Below the pieces are notes generated by a model. The model worked only from the letters and a program-made list of their open reading frames with translations. It did no database searches and was not told the DNA's origin. Below are positions 10,931 to 23,630 of a stretch of 64,000 bases of DNA, in pieces. The DNA is taken from the NCBI GenBank assembly GCA_026724425.1, contig JAIUCV010000089.1, positions 868,001 through 932,000 of the forward strand, given 5' to 3'. The position numbers and the translations under genes were made by a program. Each line of letters opens with the position of its first letter. Within the stretch, counting starts at the first letter, position 1. The stretch is from Erythrophleum ivorense (lineage: Eukaryota; Streptophyta; Magnoliopsida; Fabales; Fabaceae).

Positions 10931-13669
10931 TTACCACATCTCCATTGGACCATTGGGAACTGATGTATCAAACTCCAATTTGCAGTGAGTTCGTAAAATT
11001 GATAACCAAGAGTCCACCTGCGAGAAGAAGAATGGAGGGAAACCAAGTCACACTCGGAAAAGCTTCTGGTTACAACAATTGATCCAATATGATGTTGAAC
11101 ATATGCGATAAAACACATCATGTAGAAGTTAATATCATCGAATTAAAGACGTAATTATTTTGAAGCTGTACAGACAGAAAAATAATTAACTACAACTTCC
11201 AAGAAACAAATTACATTAGACGCACCTGTATCTTGGAACTGCTTGAGCACTCATATCGTAACCCTAGACGAGTTAAAATATAAAAGGCATATCGCGTCTC
11301 ATCATCTTCCCGTTTAAAACTTGGTAGTTGCCCTACTTCAATAATATCAGATAGAAGAGTGGAGTCCTGAGGACTTAGATCTGCATTTTGCTACCTTTAT
11401 CAGAAAATAGACATCAATGTTTGTAAATGAAAGCCAATCATCTGAGGGTTTGAGAAAGAAGGGTTTCTACTGCCTAGCTCAATGTCAGATATATCAGACA
11501 TTTTTAATAATAATGAAGTTTCAGTATAAGATGTTGAATTGTGAGTGAAAAGCCTGTGAAATTACAATCTTGCATATGTTACTGAAGGTGGCAGAGCCTC
11601 ATAATATATACGCGAGTTTGGCTAAGAGAGCCTTGGACATATAAGGTTGACCAGGTCTAAGAAAGGAACCTACATAACTATAAGAATACTCTGATATAGC
11701 AGTGGATATCCCTATAACGCATGAGGGATATCCAATAATAAAGCCAACTACAAACTTATAGAAAGTGTTGAAAAATTAACTAGTCCAATAGAGTCTTTAA
11801 GTGTTCATAACCGCAAGTAAGACATTAAAATAATTAGTAAGCAAGTAACAAGTTTTACGATGAAAAAAGAATTGCAGAAGTTTTGTTGTTAGAAACCCAT
11901 TAGTGAAAAAGCATAAAGGGAATCAATCTAAAGGTGAAGGGAGTCCAGCCAAGAAAATAAAAATCATGTTATCTGTAATATCTAATGCATTTAGCTAGAA
12001 AGTGAAGCACTAATCACTCGTTTAGCACCTTTGTGCCCACAGTCAAGCAGCTGTACTTGACTCGTAATCTCGTATCAAGAAAATGCAAGAAAGAGACGAG
12101 AATTATGATAGCAACTATAGTTATTGTACACAATGTACAAACATCAAGAAATATTTCATTTCACGAAAGTTCTATTAACTAATAATAGTTAGACTGCTGC
12201 ATGCTTAGCAACTCAAGAAACTCACACATGGCTTCTATGGAGTACAACAAAAAATTGAAGCAATAACATAAGAAAAAGTGGATATTGGCAAGCACATCTT
12301 TGCCTTATTCTACATTTTTGTCTAGAAATTTCTTACATGCATTATAGACACACAATAAATCCTCAGTAAAATTATTAATATGCCAGCATGAATTTGAAGA
12401 ACAGAGAGGTGTAGAGAGGAACAACGAGGAACAAAAAACATTGATTTCCAGTGCCATGGTTAAGTAGGCCGATCTGACAACAAAATAGTTAGGAAAAAAT
12501 GGATACCCACCAAGGATAAAGTACTTGAGACTTATCATGGGATTTGAGTCTCTAAAAAGGAATAACACATCTGATAGTAAGTGTTAATTAAGACTTAAGA
12601 GGCTCTATGGCTCCTTTGCAATTAACATAGGGCTTAGTAGAAGAGTAGGGAGATAGAAGGAAACCAATTAATTAAAATACCTGAACACAACAAATATATG
12701 AAAATACATGCCCCATGAAGAACAATAAAGCGAGAAACCCAATCATCTACATCAGAATCATCAATAGGTGGAGGATCTCCTGGTAGTGCTGTCCATCTCT
12801 ATAGCAAAAAAGTTGAGGGTAAATTAGTACTAAACTTGTTAGGAGAATAAGATACTGACGTACAAACTGGCACAAGGTAAAGCAATGGAGATATGGACAG
12901 TCAGTACCATTCGGATGTACATGTAGCCAGAGAGACCAGCTGACCGCAAAATTTCATCAGTATGATCCAACCTGTGTGAAATAAAAAGATGTTAAGAAAA
13001 TAATTTATACATGGAAAACACATTTCTGTCTCTTAAGTCCTGAGGGATATAAAATCTCCCCCAAGGATAAGGGAAGTGTTGGAATGATTAAACAGTAAAA
13101 TTTCCCGGGTTTCTCAATATAGTAATCTCAACTCAAAAGAAGATTGAAGAGTTGCTTCCTCTATCACACCAGGAAGAATCACTTTTAAGGGTTGAAATAA
13201 GAGAACAATTAAAAAGTAAAAAAAGCAAAGAAAAAGGGAATTGAACCTCTCATTATCCTATAACTCAAACACGCAAAAGCCTAGACTCCAAATTTAATAC
13301 TTCACGCACAACGTGAAAGATAAAAGGACCATGATAGTCCAAAGTTAACCTCAAGAAAACTGCTAGTTGACGAGACACTATATTATATAAAAAGTCAGAA
13401 GAAGCCCAAAATAGTCCAAAGTAACACATCACTCACTGAGCTTTCAAGTGAGCTTCCCTCTCTCCTATATCAGCAAGTTCTGATCGAAGTGACTCTACTT
13501 CTGCAGCAGTTAGCTCAACCTACAAAATATAAACTTGTGTTGGTAAGAGATGATAGTCTCATTGTCATGATAAAAGGTGCACTGCAAAAAGACGCTGAAA
13601 GAAAACCTTTCCCTGACCACCAGTACTGGAACCCCATGGCAGACTCCTTAGAGAAAACAAGTTCAACAT
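10931..13669 (-). CDS. PH-like domain protein with N-terminal coiled coil
   Basis: The minus-strand exons 13669-13607, 13519-13437, 12971-12908, 12798-12681, 11380-11226 and 11017-10931 join in frame through GT-AG sites to a 189-aa protein. Residues about 22-60 (VELTAAEVESLRSELADIGE...) form a short heptad-like helix. From about residue 64 the pattern SGYMYIRMRW...WVSRFIVLHG...IFIYLL opens a pleckstrin-homology-type beta barrel. It ends with the alpha-helical QVDSWLSILRTHCKLEFD, in which the PH-typical Trp is present. PH-like domains bind phosphoinositides or proteins at membranes; the ligand here is unknown. The start is uncertain. I chose the ATG at 13669 because it is in frame with SLPWGSSTGGQGK, but a splice acceptor (CTCTAAG) just inside this exon could join it to an unseen upstream exon at 13.7-15.5 kb. 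Confidence 0.8.
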
Positions 13670-16127
13670 GAAGGAAACCTTTAATTTTCTGAGTTCACAG
13701 ATCGCGAATGGACCTAAACTAAAGTAGAATGAGTAACTGATTTCAAATAAACTCAAAATCTCTTAATAATAACTTTTGGGTTGTTTTCTTCTTTTCTTTT
13801 TCCACCAGGAAACAATACCTCAAAGATTTATCAGTTCTAGCCTTCTAGGCTCTGGAATATACACTGTTCTGTCTCAAGAGATTTTACAGTTGATGATGGA
13901 GCTTGGAAGTGATCAGAATGACATTTGTTTTTCCATGACCATCATCCATGAATTTGACCTTCTTTAAGAAAGAAGGGAAAACCTATATCTGAGGAAAAAA
14001 AAATTGATTAGTGTAAGATATAATTTTTCCCAAAATAGTACCAAATGCCAAAAAGTCATATATGAATTTGTTCATCTAGTGACAGTGTCATAGATATCAC
14101 TTGTTTCAATAAGGCCATTAGCCATACAATGCTAACCAAATTTGTTCAATTTGCAGCCCAGAGTCCTTTAAGTAAGTCATTTGAACATGTCTGCCGGCAC
14201 TTAATATGTACAAGAAGGATGGTTCACCAACATATATAGAAATATAGATTACTTTAAATGAAATGAAAAAAATCTGTTAAAGCTATCCACCCTTCCGCAT
14301 CCAAGAATTAGCACTAGCACAAGCTAGCAAGACAAGAAAACTGTTCAACCAACCAAAAGCTACAAGTAACAGATATCCTGGCAAACTTGCTGTTAAATTA
14401 TTAAAAATGAAGATGAAAGCTTGTTTTGTTGAGTGATGTAGAGGACGAAATCCAGGCATCCAGAGAAAACATAAAGAGTTCAGGTAAAATCGCCTAGTCC
14501 TATAGATGATATTGAACTGAACGGAGAGGTTCAAATCATTATATTGGTTGCTTGTCTTATTAATAATTTAGCAGTCATGAAAGCTATTTACATATCATTT
14601 TTCGTCTATTTCCCTCTCAAACTAACAGAAGCAGCTCTTCCCTGAGGATCAAATAAAGTACATTAGGACACTATCCCCAGCTTCTAATCCCACTAGGCAA
14701 GACAATGATATTTGGTAGGCAGAGAATTAAGTATAGAAATGAAAAGAAAAAGAAAAGGATTTTATAGATAAGAAATATAATGATTAAATCATTATTGTCA
14801 GGGAGAATTAAATAATGATTGAGAGTATTAAATAATGATCAAATAATAATTGCAGGGATAAAACTAAAATTTTACCAAACTTTCCATTGCCCTTTTTGTT
14901 TTTTCCTCCCTCTTTCCTGGTAAAGCAAACGGGCCCAAGGTTAGATACTAGTCCACAGAAACCAGCATACAGCAAAATCTGATTATCAGAAAAACAAGGA
15001 TGCTCACCAAAATTAGTTAGAAGAAAACACAGTAACAACGCTAATCTAATCTTCCACTTCCGCCCAAAATGATTGCCGCAGGATAGGGAGAAAGAAATAT
15101 CTTTGGTCGACGGGAATAAGATAAATAAAACGTTATTTAAACAGTGAAAAGCGAAAGTAAACTCAATGGCACCATAATCAAACTAGATCTCACTGATCTA
15201 CTAATTCAAATTCTCTAACGGGAAGGACCTCATCAGGTAATCGATATCATATGCATGAATCGTTTAGGTGGGAAGTCCGCGCAGAAAGCTAAATTCTTCA
15301 ATATAGAACTACAGAAATTTATTCATCAACTAAAAGAACATATCGTGCAAAAGCTACGGCTTACAATAAAAAATTCGGGTAAGAATACATATATAACAAA
15401 CAAACAAACAAACGAGAAAAGCTCCTAGTTCATACTCGTGGTCGAAGCAGAGGCTAAATAAAGTAAGGTAGCTAACTAACGAACAGCATTTTCCTTCGCG
15501 CAAATAGATTTAAATGAAGTAGATTAATCATTTGGTCCGATCATTTTTCTCTTAAATTTTATTTTTGGAGATAGCAATCTTTTAATTTAATTTTTTTATT
15601 AATTTATATTATAAAAATAAAATATCTTAATTTTTAAATATTCTTTAATCAAAATGATGCTTTCGTCGGTAAAAATAAAATCTTACGGTGTTTTTAATTA
15701 ATAATAATAATAATATGGACTTGTTTAAAAATTTTTAACTTTTAAACCAACATTATTTTTTTAATAAAAAATATTCTTCTAAAGAATATTCTAAAAATAA
15801 ATTTCGAACAAAAATTTAAAGCCCTTGATGGTAATTAAACAAAAAAAAAGGAAAACCATTGAACCAATTGATGAGTGAGAAGCGTTCAAAAAAAATAGAA
15901 TAAGATGATGGAAGAGCCCACTCAATCCCGTCAAAATTTGATCGTGGCACTTTGTGGCCGAAATTGAACGAGGAAGCTTAACAGATGATTTTACAACCAG
16001 AGAGTTCTCTCGTGAAGATAGTGCTATACAAGAAAATCACTTGTGGTCAAGATTAGATTATCAATCTTTCCCATATTTCACTCTATTCTCTCACTCATGC
16101 TAGCGTCTGTTTATTAAACAGTTAACC
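13670..16127. other. Region between the PH-like gene and ndhS
   Basis: The divergent genes are separated by about 2.5 kb. The left part may hold 5' UTR exons or introns of the PH-like gene. A candidate inverted-repeat element sits near 14710-14930 (ATTTGGTAGGC... with a facing GTAAAGC end), but its termini are poor. 15535-15850 is very AT-rich. I see no further coding exon. Confidence 0.35.
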
Positions 16128-16823
16128 ATGGCTGCTTTTCTTACTCTCCATAGCCTCCCCGGTTCTCTTCTTCGATCCCAATTCCTTGGCCAAGATCACA
16201 AAAAGCAAATCACAATTCACAAAAAACCAACAACTTCCACGGTACAAACACGCGCTAAATTCGACCTGGTGGAAATCTTGGGAGGCAGAGGACTTTGCAA
16301 CGGAGAACAAGGTATTGAAAAGGAGCTGAAGAAGCAAGTGGAAGAGCAGGCGCCACCAGCAAGCGGCATAGAGCAAGAAACCTCAGGTGGGTCGGCCCAG
16401 TCAACAAGGCTTCCAGAAGATGCATTCGAGAAAGAAATGATGGGGTTGACGGGGGGATTTCCCGGGGGGGAAAAGGGTTTAAACAAATTTATTGAGGAAA
16501 ATCCTCCTCCTCCCAAACAGTCATCAGCAGTGGCCGCAGGTAAAATAACTGACCTTACCCTCTCAAAGAAGCCGAAACCACCGGAATTGCCTCTCTTGTT
16601 GCCCGGGATGATTGCAATTGTGAAGAACCCGAATAACCCATATTACATGTATTGTGGCACTGTTCAACGAATTACAGATGGAAAGGCAGGGGTTCTGTTT
16701 GAAGGAGGAAATTGGGACCGGTTGATTACTTTTCGGCTGGAAGAACTAGAACGCAGGGAAAAAGGTCCTCCAATGAAAAACCCCAAGTCTGCTGTGCTCG
16801 AACCATTTCTTGAGAAGAAATAA
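16128..16823 (+). CDS. ndhS: NAD(P)H-quinone oxidoreductase subunit S, chloroplastic
   Basis: An intronless 231-aa protein. NdhS (CRR31) is a nuclear-encoded subunit of the chloroplast NDH complex. It forms part of the ferredoxin docking site used for cyclic electron flow around photosystem I. Residues 1 to about 44 are rich in Ser, Thr, Lys and His, as in a stroma-targeting transit peptide. The conserved FDLVEILGGRGLCNGE follows at about 46. The middle (about 65-150) is a low-complexity linker. The C-terminal SH3-like barrel (about 157-225) contains MIAIVKNPNNPYYMY, GTVQRITDGKAGVLFEGGNW and DRLITFRLEELE. The length is close to the family norm (about 250). The ATG is the first in frame, in a good context (AACCATGG). 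An AATAAA at 16959-16964 is a candidate poly(A) signal. It runs towards the KGD4-like gene (convergent). Confidence 0.93.
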   Translation: MAAFLTLHSLPGSLLRSQFLGQDHKKQITIHKKPTTSTVQTRAKFDLVEILGGRGLCNGEQGIEKELKKQVEEQAPPASGIEQETSGGSAQSTRLPEDAFEKEMMGLTGGFPGGEKGLNKFIEENPPPPKQSSAVAAGKITDLTLSKKPKPPELPLLLPGMIAIVKNPNNPYYMYCGTVQRITDGKAGVLFEGGNWDRLITFRLEELERREKGPPMKNPKSAVLEPFLEKK

Positions 16824-16958
16824 TAATGGTCATGGTTTTAGTTCTCTGCTGTAAAGCGTAAAGCGTGTTTATTATTTATATAGTATACGAGCCATTCTGC
16901 CAATTGAAACTTAGATGAGGATTGTTGTCATCCCATCGACCTTCTGTTCTCCAGAATC

Positions 16959-16964
16959 AATAAA
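16959..16964 (+). terminator. Candidate poly(A) signal of ndhS
   Basis: AATAAA lies 136 bp past the ndhS stop codon and before the convergent KGD4-like gene. Position and motif only. Confidence 0.4.
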
Positions 16965-17164
16965 TTACCTCAACGGAAAAATATCAACCATGGTTTTCAA
17001 TTCCAGTCCTGTGCGTAAACCATTATTGACAAACAGGAATAGTATATTGTTCTTACATAACACGTAAAGCAAATCGGAACAATCAGCAGCGCATAATGAC
17101 AGATTAGAGCCGCCAATCGCAAAAATAACTTGCCTTCCTCACAAGTCACAACATCAGGACGCGC

Positions 17165-18797
17165 TTAGAAGCACCCACCCAACTGCCAAGAGGCCAAAAA
17201 GTTTGTATTAGCGATTGAATAGGGGTAAAATAAGAAGTAGGAGGAGGAGGAAAGAAAATTCAATAAAGAAGAAAAAAGGGAGGGGGGATAAAAAAGAAAG
17301 AGTAAGAAACTAGTTGAAGAAGCCTAACAAGTAATTCATGCAATCAGCAGACAACATAAAAAACCCCATCCCTTTTCACACCAAAAATGAATTCGTTATG
17401 CGCAAAAGTAATAATCCTATAGGCAAATGTAAATATCATTGGAATGAACTCGCAAGGAGATTTTGCCTACCAAAATTGCCTCAATCTCCTCATTGGACAC
17501 AGGAGTTCTTTTGGGCTGAAGAGAGGCTTTCCCACCCACAGTTGATGGAGCTTTTGAACTTGAAAAGAATGGTAAATTGGCATCACTTGCTGAAGCCGAA
17601 GCCTGAGTCTGGGATGCAGAACCTGCAACAATTTCCATCAAAATTGGAAGATTTACTTATTACCAACACTTAGACTAAATAAGGATTAAGCTAACACTCA
17701 TCACAAAAGTCCAACTATTATCAAGCATCAAAATGAAATTTTTTATTGGAACAAAGATCCAAAAAGGTAAATCACATGATACACCTGGCATACGACTATC
17801 ATAACATTGATCCATACAACAGTAATATGCTTCTTCAATTCTTTGTACCACGACTTGGGAGTTGGAACTGTTTGCATGAGTGTTCCTTAATAATATGCAA
17901 GGTACCTTATCATTGTCCATGGTTGCTTTACTATTAAATTTAAAACCAAAATGCATAGACATTCGCTAAAACTTAGATGTCGAAACATATTAAATACAAG
18001 ATCACTGTCGAAGAAAATTAAACAGAGTTGTCAAATATACAGAAATTCTAGAGTGAGAGGATTTCCAATGAAACTGAAATCTATAAAGCTTGCAGAACCA
18101 AGCCACAATATTCGATAAGTAGACATTGGATTGTGCCCAGAAATATTGAATAAATTCAGCACAAATACGGTACATAACATAACCTGGCAATATATGTAAC
18201 AAAGCTAAAGCCCAGGTGAAAGCAACCGGCCAAAATATCAACAATTTTGCTTAAAAAAAAATCAGTGACTATAAGAGGATGACAAAGCAAAATTTTCATA
18301 AGGATGCATCACTACGTCTCAAAACTAAAAATTGATCCATATAAGAAATCGGCCATCTGGACAGAAGCAACTAATTAAAATCCCATCATGCATCAAATTT
18401 GCTGCTAGATTACATTTCAATCATTGATTCTGGAGGGAGAATTAGAAAGATACGACGTAAATATTAAAGCATACAATTAAGACCCAACCAGCGCATAAAA
18501 TGAAAGTATCGCTAAATTATGATGCCCAGAAGAATCTGATTCGGTGAAATTCGATATTTGAAAAACTAAATTGCTTTAATATATGAATACGAGATTGGCG
18601 AATGACTTTAGCTCGTTAACGGTAGCATCAACAGGTCTAAACAAACAAACAAAAACAGAAGATTAAAAACCAAAAGGAAAAAAAAGAGAAAAGGAAAAAA
18701 GAAAAAGACGAAGAGAGAATGAGAGACCTGAGGACTTGGAATGCCTCGGAGGGAACTTGATGCGAGGGATTCTCTTCATGGCCTGAGCAGCACCCAT
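17165..18797 (-). CDS. KGD4/MRPS36-like small mitochondrial protein
   Basis: Exons 18797-18728, 17622-17471 and 17182-17165 join in frame to 79 residues. The N-terminus MGAAQAMKRIPRIKFPPRH carries the IKFP..RH motif. The C-terminal half has GGKASLQPKRTPVSNEEIEA followed by ILLGGCF and the stop. The pairing of an IKFP-type N-terminus with a PKR.PVS..EIE..L.GG end is the layout of MRPS36/KGD4. In animals and yeast that protein tethers the E3 subunit to 2-oxoglutarate dehydrogenase; it was formerly taken for a ribosomal protein. The middle is Ser/Ala-rich and low in complexity. The last exon is only 18 nt (LGGCF and the stop), so automatic annotation may miss it. Intron 1 is about 1.1 kb. The assignment rests on motifs, not on alignment. 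Confidence 0.75.
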
Positions 18798-21303
18798 GGC
18801 TACCTCTCTCTTCCTATGAGTCTTCCCGTTAGTATTGAATTGGTGTATCTTTCTATCGTCGACGCCGACGATTTGGATTTTTAAAGTTCCAAATTCTGAT
18901 CTTGTCTCGCGAAGACTGCCCGAACTTTAAGCATCATCTCGAAGCATATTGGCTAGCATAGCAAATCATTACCTGGGCCGTTAGAACCTGGACCATTTGG
19001 GCCTGCCTGTTATGGCCCTTAAATGCTCAATGTAAATTGAATCCACAACTTTTACTGAAGCCCACAATGCAAGTTAGGATTCGATTTTTGTTGTTGTTAA
19101 TTTACGGTGATTTGGAGTTTTGCTATTTTCACTTATAAGAAAAAAATTATTTGTTTTGGACTGTATATTAAAAAAATTGATCAAACTAAGGAATTGCGAT
19201 TTTTTCCTACTTACCGTGAATTGGTGATGTTTGGACTCTTTTGAAAAGATTACAAAATTATGATACAATGTTTTATTTATTTACTTATTTGAGCAGAAGA
19301 TACAATACTTATCTTATTTGTTTTCCATTGTTCTTTTTTAAAATATTCTAACAATACCAAAATAATATAAAGTTATTTCATAGAAGCTATTAATATTGAA
19401 AAATATTTGTCTCAAACTCTTTTAAAAAGCTGTTTATGGACTAGAGTGTAACGTTATATTTCGTAGATTATCAACCCATTTAGTATATAAAATAGAAAGG
19501 ATAATATAAAAGAAAATATGATTTTATAAATAAAAAAATATTTTTACACTTTTACTTTAATTTGAATTTAAAAATAAATAAATATTATTGAATAATGATG
19601 AATAATAATTAAAATGTATAATAGGTATTACACACAACTATATAAAAAATATATCTCTACTTTGTATAGTCATTTTTTTAATAAAAGCCGCTGCTTTTGA
19701 ATCTTACCACCATGCTTTTCATTAATATTTTGATGGAAAGCAACTTTTATGACAAGAAGGTAAATGAAAAACTCATTTGCCTCATTTTAATGCAATGCAT
19801 TTTGACAATCTAAATAATATTTTTTGAGTTAACCCAAGTTGATTTTATTTATAATGCTAGATACTCTTTGGCTAAAAAGAGAATTGGCAATTTGGAATCA
19901 AAGATTCAAATAGCTAACTTTTTTTGTTTCTTTTTTTTTTTAATAATAGTAGCTTGGTTGTTTAACTTTGTTTTGTATAATTAATTAAAATTAGGCAACA
20001 ATATACTTTTAACTCTTTAATTTTGCATTAAATTGTAGTTTCATCCCTTAAGTTTATTTAGTTTCACGTTAGTTTTTTAACATTCAAAACTCAATCAAAA
20101 GTTTTCTTACTCCTAACGCTGTTAAAGAAATGTTAAATAAGATTTAATAAACCTAATATATTAAAAAAAAACTCTTGCCCAATTACTGCCACCATTAATC
20201 AAATGTATTAAAAAGACCAAAAAAAAATCGGCTAAAAAACGTGTATCTCTTTCATCCCCAATTAGATCCTCGACTAATTAGAAGACAGGTTGGCTATTGC
20301 TACAAGTATGATAGCCCATCCTTCTAATTCCTAGTATTTACAAAGATGATCAAAACATGTTATTTCACAAATGTTCATGGCCTTCTCTTTTTTAGTGATT
20401 AGTTCTAAGATTTACCTTCAGTTCTCTTTATCTATGCAAATATATTTTAAGTGACTTGTCTCAATTCACTGTCTTCCTCCTTTCCTTCTTGCAGTTGTTG
20501 AGGACCTTGCTGTTAACAAAGCTTATGAACTTCAACATGCATTCTTGCATCATCTCCTTTGCTTCTCGTTATTTGACCAACATTGGCTATTTATAGGTAT
20601 TCCTCTTATTTCAATTCTCTTGTGCCTTCAATTGTGAGTTTGAATGCAAGGAAATGCTAGTTACATGATGCTTCCTCCTAAATTCTTCTCCATCTCCACT
20701 TGAATCCACCGCATTTGCTACCAAGTGCACCCTTTTCTTCTTCTTCTTCTGTCTCTTTTTCCTCTTTGCTCCAAAACTCATTATTTATATCCATTGCATC
20801 AGATTGGCATCATCCCTAATTGAAGAGGTGAGATTTCTTGCTGGATTGAGCCTTTGTACTCTGGGCAGCCATAACAACGAAAAGGAAGATTCGGTGTTTT
20901 TAGTTCATTGTTTCCCGTAAATATAAAAACTGACTTTTTTTTATTAGGGGCATTTGGTCAATTTGTATAATTTACTTTTCATTCTAATACTTTTTTAATT
21001 CTACCTAGTAGACAAACAGAAAAGTATCTCCTTTCATTTCATGTCATATTAAACATAAACTATATGATTCTATTCACCTCAATATACCTTTTTTAATTAC
21101 ATGATTGACAATTTTGTGAACTAAAGAGACCCAACATATTTTTAACAAAATTGGCGTTTACCTACTTTTGTCAATTCACTATTTTTTCCAATAAAAAAAT
21201 TATTTTTATTCACTCATCTTTTGTCAATAGATCTAAATAACTCATTCTAGATCAATACATATAATTCAGAAGCATTAAAGTAATGACAACAATTATAATT
21301 TTT
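18798..21303. other. Gene-poor AT-rich intergenic DNA
   Basis: The first 150 bp are the KGD4-like 5' flank. The rest is AT-rich with T-runs. Around 20490-20640 there is a stop-free stretch without an ATG (AVVEDLAVNKAYELQHAFLH...) that could be an exon fragment, but I recognise no family. Nothing else is supported. Confidence 0.4.
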
Positions 21304-21638
21304 AGAATAAGTTGTATAGACATTCTCTTAATTTTTCTAAAATTATAAAAAAGTAATTTTTTATTTTTAAAATATAAATTTTAGTCGAATTCCAAAAATT
21401 TTAACTAAAATTTCTTTAATTAACCTTAATAAGCAAATATATATTATATCCAAATATGTAAAAATAAAAATAAAAGAGAATTGAGGGTATTTTAATAAGA
21501 AATATGTATTTAGATTAATTGAGGATATTTTAATTAAAAATTAAAATTATTTGTTACATAATTTTTTATATATTTTATAAAAAATATAAAAAAAAAAGTT
21601 CGTATAATTCTAACAAAAAAATTTATATAATTTACTCT
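21304..21638. repeat. AT-rich foldback repeat, copy 1
   Basis: The left arm AGAATAAGTTGTATAGACAT and the right arm (reverse complement AGAGTAAATTATATAAATTT) are inverted copies. Similar arms occur at 38886-39274, 43369-43630 and 60979-61270, so this is a dispersed small foldback or MITE family. Confidence 0.5.
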
Positions 21639-23100
21639 AATTTTTATTAAAATCAAAACAAGAAAATGACGCAATAAGTCATGTGGCCCCAAGGGCAATA
21701 CTTTTCCTATCCAAGTGCAGTACAAAAAAGCCCACGAGCAAATGGATAGCATTAAAGCAAAATTAATAGTGAAAAAAAAAAAAAAACACTTTCAAATCCA
21801 ACTTGATCTTGAGAACGTTTATTCACAGCCTTCGAACCCTACCCATAAAAAAATACATCGTCGCATACATAGCCTCTATTAAAGTATTTTCTCATTGAGA
21901 GGAGAAGAACAATAAAAATTTAAAGATAAATTACAAGAAAAAATAAATTTTATTGAGTGAAAAAAAATATACGAGAAAAAATTAAAAATAAAGATAGTAA
22001 ACTAGAGAGAATGAAAAAAAAGATAACAAAGATAGGTTTTTAATGTTGCATATATTTTTAAATTTTAAATACTGTAATATATAACTGAGATAACATGAGA
22101 TTATTTTTAAATTTAAAGATGTATTTAAACACTTCACCTTTTAAAATTCTGGACTGTAGACAGTCTCAATTCAAATGAGAAAGAATTCAAAACCTATGAT
22201 GATTTTCCAACACTTAATCATAATGACTTAGTCTGCCTAACCCTAATTCAACTCAAAACCGCGTTATAGCTTCTTTACGACTAATTCCTCGTATCACTTT
22301 CTGATAAGACGCAGCTTTCGTCTTTCGACAAAGACAGAAGAAGAAGTAGAAAAAAACCAGTCAATACTGACATTTTAAAGTACTTAATAAACAGAATTTA
22401 CACCTAGATAAATTTATTTGTAATTCATTTCATTTTTTAACGCGCTTTTGATTGAAATTGTTGGATCATAACAGTGCCAACTAATTATACCTGCGTAGTT
22501 TCTGGGTTTATTCCTCGATTGAATTATTGTTCAAAAATTCTCTACATGTAATTAGCCATGGCCTTTTGTACGTCAGTTAAATATATGTTGTACGCATGCC
22601 TTGAAACGCTTCCAAAGATGGTGCAAATTCAAGTCACTGTTTTAAAATCATTCAGTTCCCAATTCGTTAATTCCTCCAAATTGCAGCTTCAGCTGGATAC
22701 TGCTTGCCGAAGAAGTAGTCGCGGTTCAATGGCTTTAATAAATATATGTCACTACCTTGAACTGTTCAAACTAGAGAATTGGTCCAGATGTCCAATTCAC
22801 TAGACATGTGAGAAGAAAACCAATAAAACCCTCAACCCAAAGGGTATTGACCCTTTCAACAATGCAGATTATACATACAACAGAACAAGGGCCAATGATC
22901 CCCTATTCTTGAGAAAATTACAAATCGTGGAGGGACCAAAGACTTTGACAGTCAATCACTTACTAGCTTCACTTGTTGATGCATTAATATAATTTTTCTG
23001 CATTGACGCCTATAGTCACGGTCCACCAGAAGGCTGCCAAAAGTTCCAAGCAATAATATAGCATCGTCTCACTATTTCATGTGCCCCAGTTGACACTTCA
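21639..23100. other. AT-rich intergenic DNA
   Basis: No supported gene. A plus-strand open frame at 22558-22803 (81 codons) has no recognisable motif, and its composition looks like chance. The last few hundred bases probably carry the promoter of the small gene at 23217. Confidence 0.4.
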
Positions 23101-23127
23101 TGCTTATGCTCTCATCTCAAAAATTAC

Positions 23128-23134
23128 TATAAAT
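23128..23134 (+). promoter_or_regulatory. TATA box of the 23217 gene
   Basis: TATAAAT lies 89 bp upstream of the ATG at 23217 and is followed by a CT-rich leader, a typical plant core promoter layout. Confidence 0.55.
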
Positions 23135-23216
23135 TCACCCTCTTTTCTCTCCATTTTGCCTCACCCCGTATACCTCTCTCCTAATATTGTACGTACCTTT
23201 TCTCCCCGGCTAAAAA

Positions 23217-23630
23217 ATGATTCACACCATGTTTGCTTGCCTTAATAGACAAGTGTCAGATGTTAAAGTAGGAGTAGAGCAACCCCAAGTAAAAGCAGCT
23301 GTATATAGAGATGAGTTGACAAAAAAACAAGGGCCCAGAAAGGTAGTGAAGAAAAGTGTGAGGTTTGCGGATTCAGAACCAACAATTTTAGGAGGGTTAG
23401 AGAAGGAAAAGGAAATTGGGAAAAGAAGCAGTACAGAAGGAGAGGGGATTAGAGTGAAGGTGAAGATGACAAAGGAAGAAGCAGCTCGACTGCTATCAAA
23501 ATGCAAAGAAGGAGGATTTCTTGAGTTCAAGGACGTTGCTCGTGAGCTTGTGTCGATTCCAGTAAGCCGTGTTAGCGTTATGCCCACTTTCTCAAACAAG
23601 GACGCCCCACTTAATGACATCCCTCAATAG
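23217..23630 (+). CDS. Small plant-specific protein with RVKVxxTKEEA core
   Basis: A single-exon 137-aa protein. The N-terminal half is basic and polar, with KKSVRFADSEPTI at about 45-57. The conserved part is GIRVKVKMTKEEAARLLSKC (about 76-95), followed by FLEFKDVARELVSIPVSRV. This core resembles residues 34 onward of the protein at 28234-28521 (MRVKVVLTKGELQWLI). Both look like the small plant proteins of unknown function that carry a (V/I)KV..TK.E..(L/R)L helix, related in style to DUF4228/PADRE-type proteins. I infer no biochemical role. The TATA box at 23128 supports transcription. The start at 23217 was kept although Met5 is also possible. Confidence 0.75.
   Translation: MIHTMFACLNRQVSDVKVGVEQPQVKAAVYRDELTKKQGPRKVVKKSVRFADSEPTILGGLEKEKEIGKRSSTEGEGIRVKVKMTKEEAARLLSKCKEGGFLEFKDVARELVSIPVSRVSVMPTFSNKDAPLNDIPQ

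Noticed and set aside
22558..22803. An 81-codon open frame
   Set aside because: No motif, no splice or promoter support, and composition like the surrounding DNA.
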